This document shows, one piece after another, positions 8,968 to 18,854 of a stretch of 64,000 bases of DNA. Made by a program: the position numbers and the translations under genes. Below the pieces are notes generated by a model. The model ran no database searches. It saw only the letters and a program-made list of their open reading frames with translations, and had not been told where the DNA came from. Position 1 is the first letter of the stretch; each line of letters starts with the position of its first letter. This stretch comes from Pusillimonas sp. MFBS29. GTDB taxonomy: Bacteria > Pseudomonadota > Gammaproteobacteria > Burkholderiales > Burkholderiaceae_B. The DNA is taken from assembly GCF_020687695.1 (NCBI RefSeq), contig NZ_JAJEWL010000003.1:310001-374000 (forward strand), read 5' to 3'.

Positions 8968-11900
8968 TCAACGTCCATAAGTTACCCCGTAAGGCGAGCT
9001 GTACGGCTGGACCGGCATATCCATCAGGCCATTTTGCGGCTCGAAGTAGTAGCGCAGGTATAAACCGCCGGCCCACTGGTCGTAGTCGGAGGCGTTGTCG
9101 GCACCCAGTGTGGCGCCCAGGACCAGGTTCGGTGTGAACCGGTACTCGGCCGACGCACGAATGTTGTAGCCAAGCCCGGTCTTGCTTTCACCCTTATAGA
9201 TACCGTTGCTGATTCCGGCGAGCTCAGGCGCCGTCGAGCCCGAGAGCCAATCGACCGCGGCGGCCTGCAGGCCGGCATCGGTCGGGAACATGTCGGCATC
9301 GCTCTGCTTGAAGTGCTGCACACCCAGGGTACCGTCTATGCGGTAGGTCAGCTTGTCGCTACGCTGGGCCCAGGTTATCGGCAGATTCAGGGCATAGAAG
9401 CTCTTGGGGCTGAAATAGCCACCGTGGCCATAGGTAAAGAACCCCTGGTTTTTATTGAAGAACGTGGCGTTCAGGTTCAGCCCCATCATGAGCTTGCTGT
9501 CAAGCTCATCGACCAGACGGAAGTAAGCGCCCGCATTGAACTCGGTCCGATGGTTATCGGCTACGTTGTTGCCACGCAGGCCATGCCAGGCGGCCGTTCC
9601 GTAAATACCTTCGCTGCCCCAGTCTTTGGCCACGGTAAGGCGCGCACCGGTGGCTGTTACGCCGCCCCACTGCATGCCCGTGCGCGGATCCTCGCTGCCG
9701 GCAAACGATGTCAGGCTGTCGGTGACCGGACGGCGGGACAAGTCCAGCCGGTACGATACCGTGCGCATTTCATCGATTGTGCCTTCGAACATGGCGCCCC
9801 CGGTAAAGGTCCGGTAGGGGAAGCCCAGCGGTGTAACACCCGCATCCAGTGTCAGGCCCTGCGTTTCGTAGCCCACCGACAGGCCAATACCGCTCGCGCG
9901 ATTGCTGTCGGGCCCGGGCTGGGTCATCACGGCCGGTCCGCCGCCGAATGCTGCACGCGAGTACAGGTCGGAATCCAGGGCTCCTGCACTGAGCACGACC
10001 GGGGTCGTGTTGAAGGTGAACTTGCCGTCGCCCGCCGGAATCTTGATTTCCAGAGGTACCTGGGTGTCTGTCAGCTTGCTCATGCCAGGATCGCCTGACC
10101 TGGCCCTGACCTGTGTACCTATGGTGACTGTTCCGCTGCGCTCTTGCTGCAATTCGGCCAGCTCTCGTGCGATGGATGAAGTCCCTGGTGCTACAGGCGC
10201 CACACCGCGAGCCGCAGCAAACTGCGGTGGCGGATACTGCGACGGGTATTGCGCCGGATACTGTCCAGACATCGGAGCCGGAACTGCCGCTGCCACGGGC
10301 GCGCCCGGTCCAGCCAGGTAGCTGCTGGCCGGCGTAACCGGAGCCGGCACACCAGCCGGCACTACCGATGCAGCCGCACCAGGCACCGGCATTGGCATGG
10401 GTGCATAAGCGGCCGACACGGCCGCAACCCCCTGCGGCAGGCTGGCACTCGGAACCGGGTACGGCACCGCAGCGTAGGCGGACGCACCGCCCAGCAACGG
10501 TGTAGTGGGAACCAGCGTGTTGTAGGGAACGGGAGCATCAAGCGCAGACACGCTTTTTTGTCCCGGCATGCCCACGAAGGGATTGAGCGAGCCTGTTGCA
10601 TTGCCGGCCACCGCCATGGCAGGAGCAACGGCACCTTGCCCGCCTTGCAACGACAAGGCCGTCTCGAGCAGGCGTTTGGCATCTTTGGTCTTGCCCTGAC
10701 TGCGATAAACACGTGCCGCACCCGCCAGAATATCGGGATCTGCCGGCGCCAGAGATACGGCGATTTCTGCCTCTTTCAGAGCATAGCCGTGATGCTTCAC
10801 CTGTTGCGCAGCCTGCGCTGCACTCAGGTGCAATTGGGCGCTATCCGGGTTGGCAAGCAGCAGCCTCTCGTAAAGGCCCAGGGCCTGTTCGCCTTCCCCT
10901 GCCGCCGTATACATACGCGCCAGCGCGCCAACAGCATCGAGGTTGTTCGGATTTCTTTGCAATACCGGAGCAAGGGTGTCGTAGGCTGCGACCAGGTCAC
11001 CGCGCTCGCGCAGAGTATCGGCCTGCTTCACGAGGAAGCCGGATGACAGGTCATCCAGGCTGGCACGCTGGCCGGGCGTCAGGGCCTGGCTTTCAAGATA
11101 GCGGATCAGTCCTGCAGCTTCGACCATCTGATTGGTTTTGAGCAGGACACCCGCATATAAAAGTGAGCCGTCTATGCTCTGGGCCTTGCCATCGGCGCGC
11201 AAGGGACGCAACAGGGCAAGCGCACGGCCCGGGTCGCCAATGTCGGCATAAGCCTCGGCCAGCGCACCCATCATGCTCAGGTCGGATCCGCTGTTGGCCT
11301 GTATATGCATCAATATGCTGACCGCTTCACCGCGACGCCCCTGGCCGGCAAGCTGAACCGCCTGCTTGATGTACAGATGCTGTGTTGCTGTCTGATAAAG
11401 TTCGGACATGGCCGTCGTGCGCTGCTGTTGCGGAATCTGCTCCAGAGCGTTATAGACGGCCGCCCAGTCTTGTCTTTCGCTTGCATAGACGGCCATGGCA
11501 TGCAAGGACTCGACATCGTTCGGACTCGACACCAGAATGCCCTGCATCAGCCCGTCGGCCTCTTTGGTGTAACCATTACGCTTGTACAGCCGGGCCAGCT
11601 CCAGCCTTACCCACGGGTTGGACGGATCGCTTTGCAAGGCCTCTTCCAGCGACGTCTGTGCCGATGCATAATTGCCAGCCTCGAGGGCGGACTTGGCCAG
11701 CCCGGCGGCGTACAGACCACGCATGCGCGTCAGGCCACCCGCCTTTTCCAGGGCGGCCGGCGACATTCCCTGCACGATCTTGCGTGCTTCGTCGGGCTTG
11801 TTGTTCTGGGCCAGCACAGTTACCAGGCCCCGCGTGGCCTCGGAGTCTCCGGGCTGACGGCGCAGTACGTTGCGATAGGCCTTTTCCGCCTGATCAAATT

Positions 11901-13113
11901 TACCTTCATCAGCCAGCATGTCGGCCAGCAGCACATCTGCGGCCACTTCTTTGGGTGCCAGCTTTTTGGCATTGCCCAGTGCTTTGCGTGCGCCAGCCAC
12001 ATCGCCGGCACGCCGCATGGTATTGGCCTGATCTATCGCCGCCCAATAACCCACGGTATTCAGTGAATTGCGCCAGCCGGAAGGATTGCCCTTGCTGGCG
12101 CGGGTCAGAAATGCCTTGGCCTCGTCCCAGTTTTTCTGACGCATCCGAATGATGCCCATTCCGCCCAACGCTTCGCTGTCGTTCGGATGTTCGGCCAGAA
12201 CAGCCTGCAACTCGGCCTCGGCCTGGGCCAGGTAGCCGCTATCAATGAGCTTCATGGCGGAATCAGTGCGCTCACGCCACGGCACGACCGGACGAGGGGC
12301 CTTGGCAGCAGCCAGCGCCTTTGATTGTGCGATGCCTTGATCGAGCTGCTGCCTGATGGCAACATCGTTGGGATTGCGCTTCAGATAATCCTGAAACAAG
12401 GATCGCTGCGCCGGGCTGGGTGGGCCCAGCCACACCAGCGCTTCACGCCAGCTTTTGGCGGCTTCGTTTCCGACTTCCGGGTCAGCAGCCAACGTAGCCA
12501 GACTCCGTATGCCTTCGCTGCGGGTGGCCGGGTTACGGGCCAAATGCCTGGCCAGCGCCAATGCCGTTGCCTTGTCACCGGGCGACGCCTGGGCCAGGCG
12601 GCGCAAGCCCGCAATTGCCTCTTGCAGGCCATCCTCGGTGTAGCCCAGCGACGTGTAGTACTCGCGTCCGAGCGCCCCTTGCGGCGTGGTTCCCTGCAAG
12701 GCTTCCTGATACTTGCCGACAGCCGCATCCAGTTCGCCGGTAGCGGCTTCCTGACGAGCCTGCTCCAGCGCAGCAACCTTGCTGCCGGTACTCAGCAACA
12801 GATCTTGCTCGAGTCGTGCAATAAGCGGGCTGTTCGGATGCGTCGTGCGCAGCTTCTCCAGATAGGCCCTTGCGCTATCCAGACGCATCACCCGGATATC
12901 CAGCGTGGCCAGGCCATACCAGGCTTCGGCGCTGGTGGGATCGATCAGAAGCAGTTTGTTCCAGGCTTCGGCGGCACGCTTGGAGTCGTAGCGATCCTGC
13001 CAGAATTTGCCTTGTTCAATCAACGTCTTGCTTGCATCAGCTTGCGCCCAGCCTGATGAGTGCAGCAGGGCAATCAGTAATCCCGAAATTATTTTGCTGT
13101 GATATCGAGACAT
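8968..13113 (-). CDS. bcsC: Cellulose synthase operon protein C (outer-membrane exporter)
   Basis: BcsC passes nascent cellulose through the periplasm and outer membrane. The 1381-residue protein has a signal peptide (LLIALLHSSGWAQA), then a long run of TPR repeats to about residue 840. Next comes an Ala/Pro-rich linker at about 850-980 with tandem PAQYP/PSQYP units, and a C-terminal BcsC beta-barrel domain from about residue 1008 to the end. The family is usually about 1150-1350 residues, so the linker accounts for the extra length. The ATG at 13111-13113 was chosen because GGAG lies 5 bp upstream; a GTG four codons earlier is possible. It overlaps the end of bcsZ by 25 bp and is last in the operon. 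Confidence 0.93.
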   Translation of the reverse strand: MSRYHSKIISGLLIALLHSSGWAQADASKTLIEQGKFWQDRYDSKRAAEAWNKLLLIDPTSAEAWYGLATLDIRVMRLDSARAYLEKLRTTHPNSPLIARLEQDLLLSTGSKVAALEQARQEAATGELDAAVGKYQEALQGTTPQGALGREYYTSLGYTEDGLQEAIAGLRRLAQASPGDKATALALARHLARNPATRSEGIRSLATLAADPEVGNEAAKSWREALVWLGPPSPAQRSLFQDYLKRNPNDVAIRQQLDQGIAQSKALAAAKAPRPVVPWRERTDSAMKLIDSGYLAQAEAELQAVLAEHPNDSEALGGMGIIRMRQKNWDEAKAFLTRASKGNPSGWRNSLNTVGYWAAIDQANTMRRAGDVAGARKALGNAKKLAPKEVAADVLLADMLADEGKFDQAEKAYRNVLRRQPGDSEATRGLVTVLAQNNKPDEARKIVQGMSPAALEKAGGLTRMRGLYAAGLAKSALEAGNYASAQTSLEEALQSDPSNPWVRLELARLYKRNGYTKEADGLMQGILVSSPNDVESLHAMAVYASERQDWAAVYNALEQIPQQQRTTAMSELYQTATQHLYIKQAVQLAGQGRRGEAVSILMHIQANSGSDLSMMGALAEAYADIGDPGRALALLRPLRADGKAQSIDGSLLYAGVLLKTNQMVEAAGLIRYLESQALTPGQRASLDDLSSGFLVKQADTLRERGDLVAAYDTLAPVLQRNPNNLDAVGALARMYTAAGEGEQALGLYERLLLANPDSAQLHLSAAQAAQQVKHHGYALKEAEIAVSLAPADPDILAGAARVYRSQGKTKDAKRLLETALSLQGGQGAVAPAMAVAGNATGSLNPFVGMPGQKSVSALDAPVPYNTLVPTTPLLGGASAYAAVPYPVPSASLPQGVAAVSAAYAPMPMPVPGAAASVVPAGVPAPVTPASSYLAGPGAPVAAAVPAPMSGQYPAQYPSQYPPPQFAAARGVAPVAPGTSSIARELAELQQERSGTVTIGTQVRARSGDPGMSKLTDTQVPLEIKIPAGDGKFTFNTTPVVLSAGALDSDLYSRAAFGGGPAVMTQPGPDSNRASGIGLSVGYETQGLTLDAGVTPLGFPYRTFTGGAMFEGTIDEMRTVSYRLDLSRRPVTDSLTSFAGSEDPRTGMQWGGVTATGARLTVAKDWGSEGIYGTAAWHGLRGNNVADNHRTEFNAGAYFRLVDELDSKLMMGLNLNATFFNKNQGFFTYGHGGYFSPKSFYALNLPITWAQRSDKLTYRIDGTLGVQHFKQSDADMFPTDAGLQAAAVDWLSGSTAPELAGISNGIYKGESKTGLGYNIRASAEYRFTPNLVLGATLGADNASDYDQWAGGLYLRYYFEPQNGLMDMPVQPYSSPYGVTYGR

Positions 13114-14267
13114 GCCTTCTCCCACGGTAAGGATAGTGTTCCGTCCTGGCGGAAACTGTAGTATTCATCCAGCGAGCCCATTCCAAACAGACTCAATACA
13201 AAATCGTAATAAACAGGTGTTGCGTCTTTATTGGCAAGATTCTCGCGCAGCAGCGCTTCGACACGCTGCTTTTGCCGTTGTACCAGCTCGGGCTCGTTTG
13301 CCGCCTTGAGATAAGGCAGCAACGCCGCAGAAAATCCGTACGGCCCTTCGCCCTGCGCCTCACCCGTTTGTGTGTCGACGGACTCCGGAGGCACGCCTGC
13401 GTCACGCGTCAGCGCCACCATGCCGTCCAGGGAAATCATCGCTGCGCGAAAAAGGGGGTCGGCCATGGGCGTCATGCCTGCCCACATATAATTTCGTATC
13501 GCGTCATAGCTGCCTGCAGCCCCTTTGTCGGGATCAACCGCAAAAGAGGCTTTTCCGTTTTCGTTGATCTGATAGACCGTCCAGTCAGGAGCCAGGCCGT
13601 GCGGTGTGACACGCGCCAGCATCTTGACCGTATTGCGGGCAATTGCGGCCCAGGGTCCATCAGCAAACTCCAGCTCAAGACGCCGCAGCAAAGGCACAGG
13701 CAAGTAGCTGGGATTCAAACGCCAGTTGTCCTTGTGGGCAAAGCCGTGCTTGCCTGGCAGCAACATCATGCCCAGGGCGGGCAGGTCTTGCATCTCCTGT
13801 TGCTCCACCAGCTCCAGCAGGTCATGAGCCGATTGCGTGTAGTCGGCCCGATCCCACAATCGGCCGGCTTCGAGCAGGACATACGCAAACCATAAGTCGG
13901 CGTCGGAAGCGGAATTGTCATCCAGCACACCCCAGCTTCCATCCTTGGCCTGGCCCCACTGCCACGCAGGCAGGCGTTTGGACAGATCGCCCTCGCCCAG
14001 ATTGTTTATCGACCAGCGCCACAGCTTGTCGAAAGTCGGCTGATCGCCGGTAACCAGGGCAAAGAACATGCCATAGGACTGCCCTTCAGACGTGCTGTGT
14101 TTCTCCGTGGTGGTAGGATCGATCACTCGTCCGCTTTCTTCCACGAAATGCTGGCGAAACAAATCCCACAAAGGCCATTCCGAGCGCTTGCAGGTTTCAG
14201 CGGCCAATGCCGGACCAGACAGCAGCAACGAGGCCACCAGCGCACCCAATAACACCAGTTGCCTCAT
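13089..14267 (-). CDS. bcsZ: Periplasmic endo-1,4-beta-glucanase, GH8 (BcsZ)
   Basis: BcsZ trims or edits cellulose in the periplasm, and loss alters fibre quality in studied species. The 392-residue product starts MRQLVLLGALVASLLLSG, a clear signal peptide. The GH8 catalytic acid region is visible as TSEGQSYGMFFALV (Glu), with the conserved Asp-containing motif SASDADLWFAYVLLEAG downstream. The ATG overlaps the stop of the upstream bcsB as ATGA, so the two are translationally coupled. An in-frame start further upstream would add 45 residues inside bcsB and displace the signal peptide. Confidence 0.93.
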   Translation of the reverse strand: MRQLVLLGALVASLLLSGPALAAETCKRSEWPLWDLFRQHFVEESGRVIDPTTTEKHSTSEGQSYGMFFALVTGDQPTFDKLWRWSINNLGEGDLSKRLPAWQWGQAKDGSWGVLDDNSASDADLWFAYVLLEAGRLWDRADYTQSAHDLLELVEQQEMQDLPALGMMLLPGKHGFAHKDNWRLNPSYLPVPLLRRLELEFADGPWAAIARNTVKMLARVTPHGLAPDWTVYQINENGKASFAVDPDKGAAGSYDAIRNYMWAGMTPMADPLFRAAMISLDGMVALTRDAGVPPESVDTQTGEAQGEGPYGFSAALLPYLKAANEPELVQRQKQRVEALLRENLANKDATPVYYDFVLSLFGMGSLDEYYSFRQDGTLSLPWEKACLDITAK

Positions 14268-16576
14268 TTGGCGCGCTCCGGCTTGCGGCGACGCAGCCAG
14301 CGACTGATTGCCAGCAACAGTGCAATACCCAAAATGAGGCCAAGCACGATTGCCACGTTGCGCAGCGGCGGCATGCCGGGCCAGTATTTGACCAGCGTCC
14401 ATTCCAGACGCCTCCAGGGGTCAAGATACCCGACGGTATAGGTCTGATCCGCCACCAAAGGACTGATCTGCTTGCCGTGGACCGCAACCAGACTGCCCTG
14501 GATACGACCTTCATAGCCCTCACCGCCCAGCAGTGCTTGTCCTGCGAGCATTTGCGAGGCAGCATCGCCGGCGGCAATAAGGACTATGCTCCTGCCTGGC
14601 TGCAAGCCCGACTCAAAGCCGGCAAAAATGGCGTTGGCCCCATCGCTGCTGTACGCCACCTCCGCCCGCACGGGTCGATTCACTTCGCGAGGGTCCGGAG
14701 TGATCCAGTCTCGCGACTTGTATTGCAGGTCGGACGTCGTGAACCGCTTTCTGGCTTCCTGCAATACCGCAGGCAGTCGCTCGTCGTACTGGCTAAGCCA
14801 GGACTGATCGCCGGAGGCAATAATGACCAGATCCTTGTCAGCCAGCGCCAGCCCGCCCTGACCCAATGCAACCGACACCGCTGTTGCAGGGTAGCCGGTG
14901 GACTCGCCGAAACGGCCCAAGAGCGTGAGATAAGTGCTGATGTCTTCCATGGCCGGGCTGGAGCCCAGCACGACGGCCGTTTCTGAAAGGTCGGCCATAC
15001 GGGTGAACGGAAAGCCCGTCTCACTGAACGCAGCAAGGTCCGGCATTGGCATGAAATGCGGATAGCCTCGCAAATCTATGGTTGACTCGGGATCGATCGT
15101 GCCGCGAACGTTGTCGATGATCACATCACGGCAATGCCCTTCCTTGATGTAGTCATACATGTAGCGGTATTGCAGTTCCGAACGACGCATCAGACGCTCG
15201 AGAGGTACCTGCAGCCTGGCACGGGCCGGCATCACGTCGTTGAAGACACCAACCTCTTTCTGACCCAATGTCTTCAATTGCGCGACGGACAGCAAGGGGA
15301 AGGAGCGCTGGAACTGTTCGTTGACATCGAAAATCAGGGTCGAGTCCACCACACCTATCTGAGGCGAGTAGGTATAGCGCAAGTCTATTGGTACGGCTTT
15401 GGAACGCCAGCCGAATAAATCCGGCGGCATGCGCAAGGGGATGCGTACGGGCTGTGCACCGTAGCCAACCGCTTCCAGGGCCTGGGGCGGAACCAGCTCG
15501 CCAAACTTGACTGGCCGGTCTGTACGCAACCAGTTGGGTGCATCGTAAGGCTTGCGGGGTTCCAGTTCGGTTACACCGGTAATCGTTGCCGTCGAACCGG
15601 ACAAGGCATTCTGGCCCAGCACCAGCGCCTGGGCCGCGCGCTTTAACTCGGCATGGTCGCGCCCCATAACCACCAGCAGCTTGCCATATTGGTCTTTTGG
15701 GTTGGGCACGATCTTAACCGCAGGCCCGGACAGGTGTGTTGGCGCCAACCCCGGAATTTCCGGGTTGTTACCAGACACGAATACGATGGCATTGCCTTTC
15801 TCGGGCAGATTCCCGTTCAGACTCACCGGAAAACTCGCGCCCCGGTACGATGCAAGGGCACCGAACCACGAGGCCATGATACCGGCCGACTCCAATGTGC
15901 CGGCATCTGCCCGGGTGAAGACGAAAGGCAATTCCAGCCGGCGCCTGTCGCGCTGATCGAAAAACGGCCGGGGCAGTATGGCCAGGTCGTTGGGCAGCAC
16001 GAGGCGATCCACCGATAGCTCCAGCGTGCTCTGATTACTGATGTTGGCCCACAAGCTTGAATGCAGGGGATCCTCGCATTCAAGGGTGTAATGCCCGATG
16101 AACTGCACCTCGAGTTCATTGAACTCCGTGACCAGCGGAGCCGGCAAATCTATGCGTTGCTCCTGAAACTTGCCCGCACTCGCCTTGGGTACAGGCAGCG
16201 TCATGGCAACCACTTCATTCAACAGTACATTGATGTGCGAAAGCTCGGTGATCAGGGAAGGCGAATAGGTATAGCCCAGCGTGAGCTGTGCCCGGTTCAC
16301 CACTTCATCGGCGCGGATATCAAAATAGCTGCGGTCACTCGTATCAACACCATTCAGGCGAAAAGGCCGGCGTGCACCCAGATCCTCCAGTGTCCAGACA
16401 TAATCCGACCGGGTTTCACGGGCCTTTGCTGGGGGCTCAACGGACAACGCAACGGAATCCGGAACGGCGCCAGGACCTGCGGTTTGAGCATGTACGCTAC
16501 CCAGCGCGCCCACCATAAGCAAGGCGGTGAACACGGTGGACCAAACTGGGCGAGCGGGCTTATCGGAAATTTTCAT
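14264..16576 (-). CDS. bcsB: Second BcsB paralogue (cellulose synthase periplasmic subunit)
   Basis: 770-residue BcsB-family protein encoded directly after another bcsB. An N-terminal hydrophobic signal segment (VFTALLMVGALGSVHA) is followed by alternating carbohydrate-binding-like and flavodoxin-like domains and a C-terminal membrane anchor (NVAIVLGLILGIALLLAISR) with a basic tail. It shares with its neighbour YDAPNWL-TDRPV, IDPESTIDL, GFPFTRMADLSE and HYTL-CE-P, so it is a paralogue rather than a fragment. The ATG at 16574-16576 was chosen; an upstream extension would run back into the neighbouring bcsB. Its extra copy may pair with BcsA in a mixed complex or shape the BcsB ring, which is inference. 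Confidence 0.9.
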   Translation of the reverse strand: MKISDKPARPVWSTVFTALLMVGALGSVHAQTAGPGAVPDSVALSVEPPAKARETRSDYVWTLEDLGARRPFRLNGVDTSDRSYFDIRADEVVNRAQLTLGYTYSPSLITELSHINVLLNEVVAMTLPVPKASAGKFQEQRIDLPAPLVTEFNELEVQFIGHYTLECEDPLHSSLWANISNQSTLELSVDRLVLPNDLAILPRPFFDQRDRRRLELPFVFTRADAGTLESAGIMASWFGALASYRGASFPVSLNGNLPEKGNAIVFVSGNNPEIPGLAPTHLSGPAVKIVPNPKDQYGKLLVVMGRDHAELKRAAQALVLGQNALSGSTATITGVTELEPRKPYDAPNWLRTDRPVKFGELVPPQALEAVGYGAQPVRIPLRMPPDLFGWRSKAVPIDLRYTYSPQIGVVDSTLIFDVNEQFQRSFPLLSVAQLKTLGQKEVGVFNDVMPARARLQVPLERLMRRSELQYRYMYDYIKEGHCRDVIIDNVRGTIDPESTIDLRGYPHFMPMPDLAAFSETGFPFTRMADLSETAVVLGSSPAMEDISTYLTLLGRFGESTGYPATAVSVALGQGGLALADKDLVIIASGDQSWLSQYDERLPAVLQEARKRFTTSDLQYKSRDWITPDPREVNRPVRAEVAYSSDGANAIFAGFESGLQPGRSIVLIAAGDAASQMLAGQALLGGEGYEGRIQGSLVAVHGKQISPLVADQTYTVGYLDPWRRLEWTLVKYWPGMPPLRNVAIVLGLILGIALLLAISRWLRRRKPERAK

Positions 16577-16604
16577 TTGCTGTCTCTTTTGAATGAATAG
16601 AGAT

Positions 16605-18854
16605 CTATTCAGACTCGTCGCTACGCAAGCGTTGCCGGGCACGGGCCCGTAAACTAAGGAAGAATAGGACACCCATCAACAGCGCGCCCAACATGTAGAA
16701 AAAAACCAGAACGATGGGGCGTTCCGAGAAGAAAAACTGCATGGAGCGAAATGGCCCCAGCTCGCCGACGTAATAGGCTTTTTCGTCGGAAACACTTTCC
16801 ATGCGCCCGCCAGTAAGAACGACTGCGCCCCCCTGGATATTCAAGCCCTGCTCCTGGTTGCCGGCCATGAAATCGATGGCCTGCATCAGACTCGCGTCGG
16901 ATGCCCCGCTCAGCACGACAACACTGCGACCTTTGCTCACGGGTGATTCAAAACCCGCCATCAAGGTTGTGGACGGTGACAGCAGCGTGCCCGACGCCCC
17001 CGATTCAATTTGCAGAAACGAGGACAATCGGTCGAGGAACCCACCTATGCTCCAGAAAGCAGCAGTGGAGCGCTCAGGCTGCGACACACCCGTCGCCACC
17101 GGCAGGTGCGCCGCCCATTCCTTGAGCAAGGGTGTAGAGCCATTCACGCTGAAGATGAGCACATCCTTGTCTTCCAGCATGTTTGCTTCAGGACGCCGGG
17201 AGACCGTCAGGCCCAGCGCCGGGTAAGCCGTGGACTCACCGATACGACCCATCACATTCAGATAGGCTGCCAGGCTTGTATCGCCGGCGGCAGGCGGCAG
17301 TACCACGACTGTCTCGGATAGATCGGCCATGCGAGTGAATGGGAAGCCGGCGCTGCGAAATGCACCCAGATTCGGCATGGCCATGTGGTGCAACATGCCG
17401 GTCAAGTCTATTGTGGACTCAGGATCAATGGCACTGCGACGCGTATCGACCAGCGCGCCCGTACAGTCTTGTTCTGCTGTGGTCGGGTAGCGGAACTTGA
17501 ACTCCAGGCTCGCATCCGAGGCAAAGCTATAGGCCGGTATCCTCACCTGTTCATGCATGATGCCGTCTTTTTTATCGATGATGCGATTAAAGACGGTGTC
17601 AGGTTTGGTGATCAGGTCGGTACGCCACACCTCGCTGCCATTGATCTGCATGCTCAAAGAGGAATCTTCGGGCAATCCATAGCTTACGTAGCGATATTTC
17701 AGATCCAGAGGGACGTAATCCACGCGCCAGCGCGATAGATCCGGCGGCACTCTTAGCCGCAGGGTAATGGGCCAGGGGTCCCGACCGGCTACGGTAAACC
17801 TGTTTGCCGGCAAGAGCTCGCCCAACTGCACCGGCCGGTCTGTCGGCAGCCAATTGGGCGCGTCATACGGCTTGCGGGGTTGATAATCGACCTTTCCTAA
17901 CGTCGCAACCGGCCCCGAAAGCGCCTCCGCACCCAGCGCAAGGCCTGCCGCCGCCGTTTTGATTTCAGCGTCATTTCTCCCGGTAATCAACAGCAGTTTG
18001 CCGGATGAATCACGGGGGTTGGGGACCATGGCAACCGTGGGCCCCTGAATCGCAGGAAGACTCAGGCCAGGCAGCGAGTCGGCGCCACTCAGCACGACCA
18101 CGGCATGTCCCGAATCAGGTAATGCAGACATGCGCGCCGAAAAGTCAACGCCCCGGAATCCGGACAGAGCGCCCAGCCAGGAAGCGACCACGCCGGCAGC
18201 CTGTAATTTTGCATCGCTGGCACCGGCCACCACGAATGGCAGCTTAAGCCTGCGAACGTCAGCTGTGTCGAAGAACGGTGCCGGCAAAAGCCCAAGTTCA
18301 TTCGGCAGCACGACCGGATCCACATCAAACAGCAAGCGGCTGCCGCGATCAATATCGGCCCACAGGTCAGGGTGCACTGGATTCTCGCATGCCAGGGTGT
18401 AATGCGACACCAGCTGAATCTCAAGCTGGTTGTGACGCTGCAAAAATCCTAAGGGCAGTTCGCTTATGTGCTGCAATACCGTCGAGCCACCTTGCGGCTG
18501 CTCGGCCAGCATGATGGTGTCAACGACTTCACCATTAAGAATCACATTCAGGTGCGACAGCGACTCTATCAGTTTGCTGGAATACTGGTAGGCCAGCTCA
18601 AGACGCAGACGTTTTACCTGTTCATCCGAACGCAGGCCGAAATATATTCCGCGCGTGTCATCGACACCCCGCAGTTCTATGCTGGACGCCGGGGCCAGCT
18701 GTTCGAGCGTGACAGAATAGGAGCGTTCGCCCCAGGGTCGGCTCAACGCCACCCCGCTGGCATCGACTGCATGACTGCTTGCGCTGAAACCGGCCAGGCC
18801 AAGCCCTGCGAAGATGACGGCCAGTACGGTTCGCCACATGAAAGCCAGCATCAC
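16605..18854 (-). CDS. bcsB: Cellulose synthase periplasmic subunit BcsB (copy next to bcsA)
   Basis: BcsB binds BcsA with its C-terminal helix and guides the glucan into the periplasm. The 749-residue product has a signal segment (TVLAVIFAGLGLAGFSASSHA), the conserved HYTLACENP and YDAPNWLPTDRPVQLGELLP stretches, and a C-terminal transmembrane helix (IVLVFFYMLGALLMGVLFFL). The GTG start overlaps the bcsA stop as GTGA; the ATG one codon later is equally possible. By position next to bcsA this is probably the catalytic partner. The second copy begins 28 bp after it ends. Confidence 0.93.
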   Translation of the reverse strand: MMLAFMWRTVLAVIFAGLGLAGFSASSHAVDASGVALSRPWGERSYSVTLEQLAPASSIELRGVDDTRGIYFGLRSDEQVKRLRLELAYQYSSKLIESLSHLNVILNGEVVDTIMLAEQPQGGSTVLQHISELPLGFLQRHNQLEIQLVSHYTLACENPVHPDLWADIDRGSRLLFDVDPVVLPNELGLLPAPFFDTADVRRLKLPFVVAGASDAKLQAAGVVASWLGALSGFRGVDFSARMSALPDSGHAVVVLSGADSLPGLSLPAIQGPTVAMVPNPRDSSGKLLLITGRNDAEIKTAAAGLALGAEALSGPVATLGKVDYQPRKPYDAPNWLPTDRPVQLGELLPANRFTVAGRDPWPITLRLRVPPDLSRWRVDYVPLDLKYRYVSYGLPEDSSLSMQINGSEVWRTDLITKPDTVFNRIIDKKDGIMHEQVRIPAYSFASDASLEFKFRYPTTAEQDCTGALVDTRRSAIDPESTIDLTGMLHHMAMPNLGAFRSAGFPFTRMADLSETVVVLPPAAGDTSLAAYLNVMGRIGESTAYPALGLTVSRRPEANMLEDKDVLIFSVNGSTPLLKEWAAHLPVATGVSQPERSTAAFWSIGGFLDRLSSFLQIESGASGTLLSPSTTLMAGFESPVSKGRSVVVLSGASDASLMQAIDFMAGNQEQGLNIQGGAVVLTGGRMESVSDEKAYYVGELGPFRSMQFFFSERPIVLVFFYMLGALLMGVLFFLSLRARARQRLRSDESE

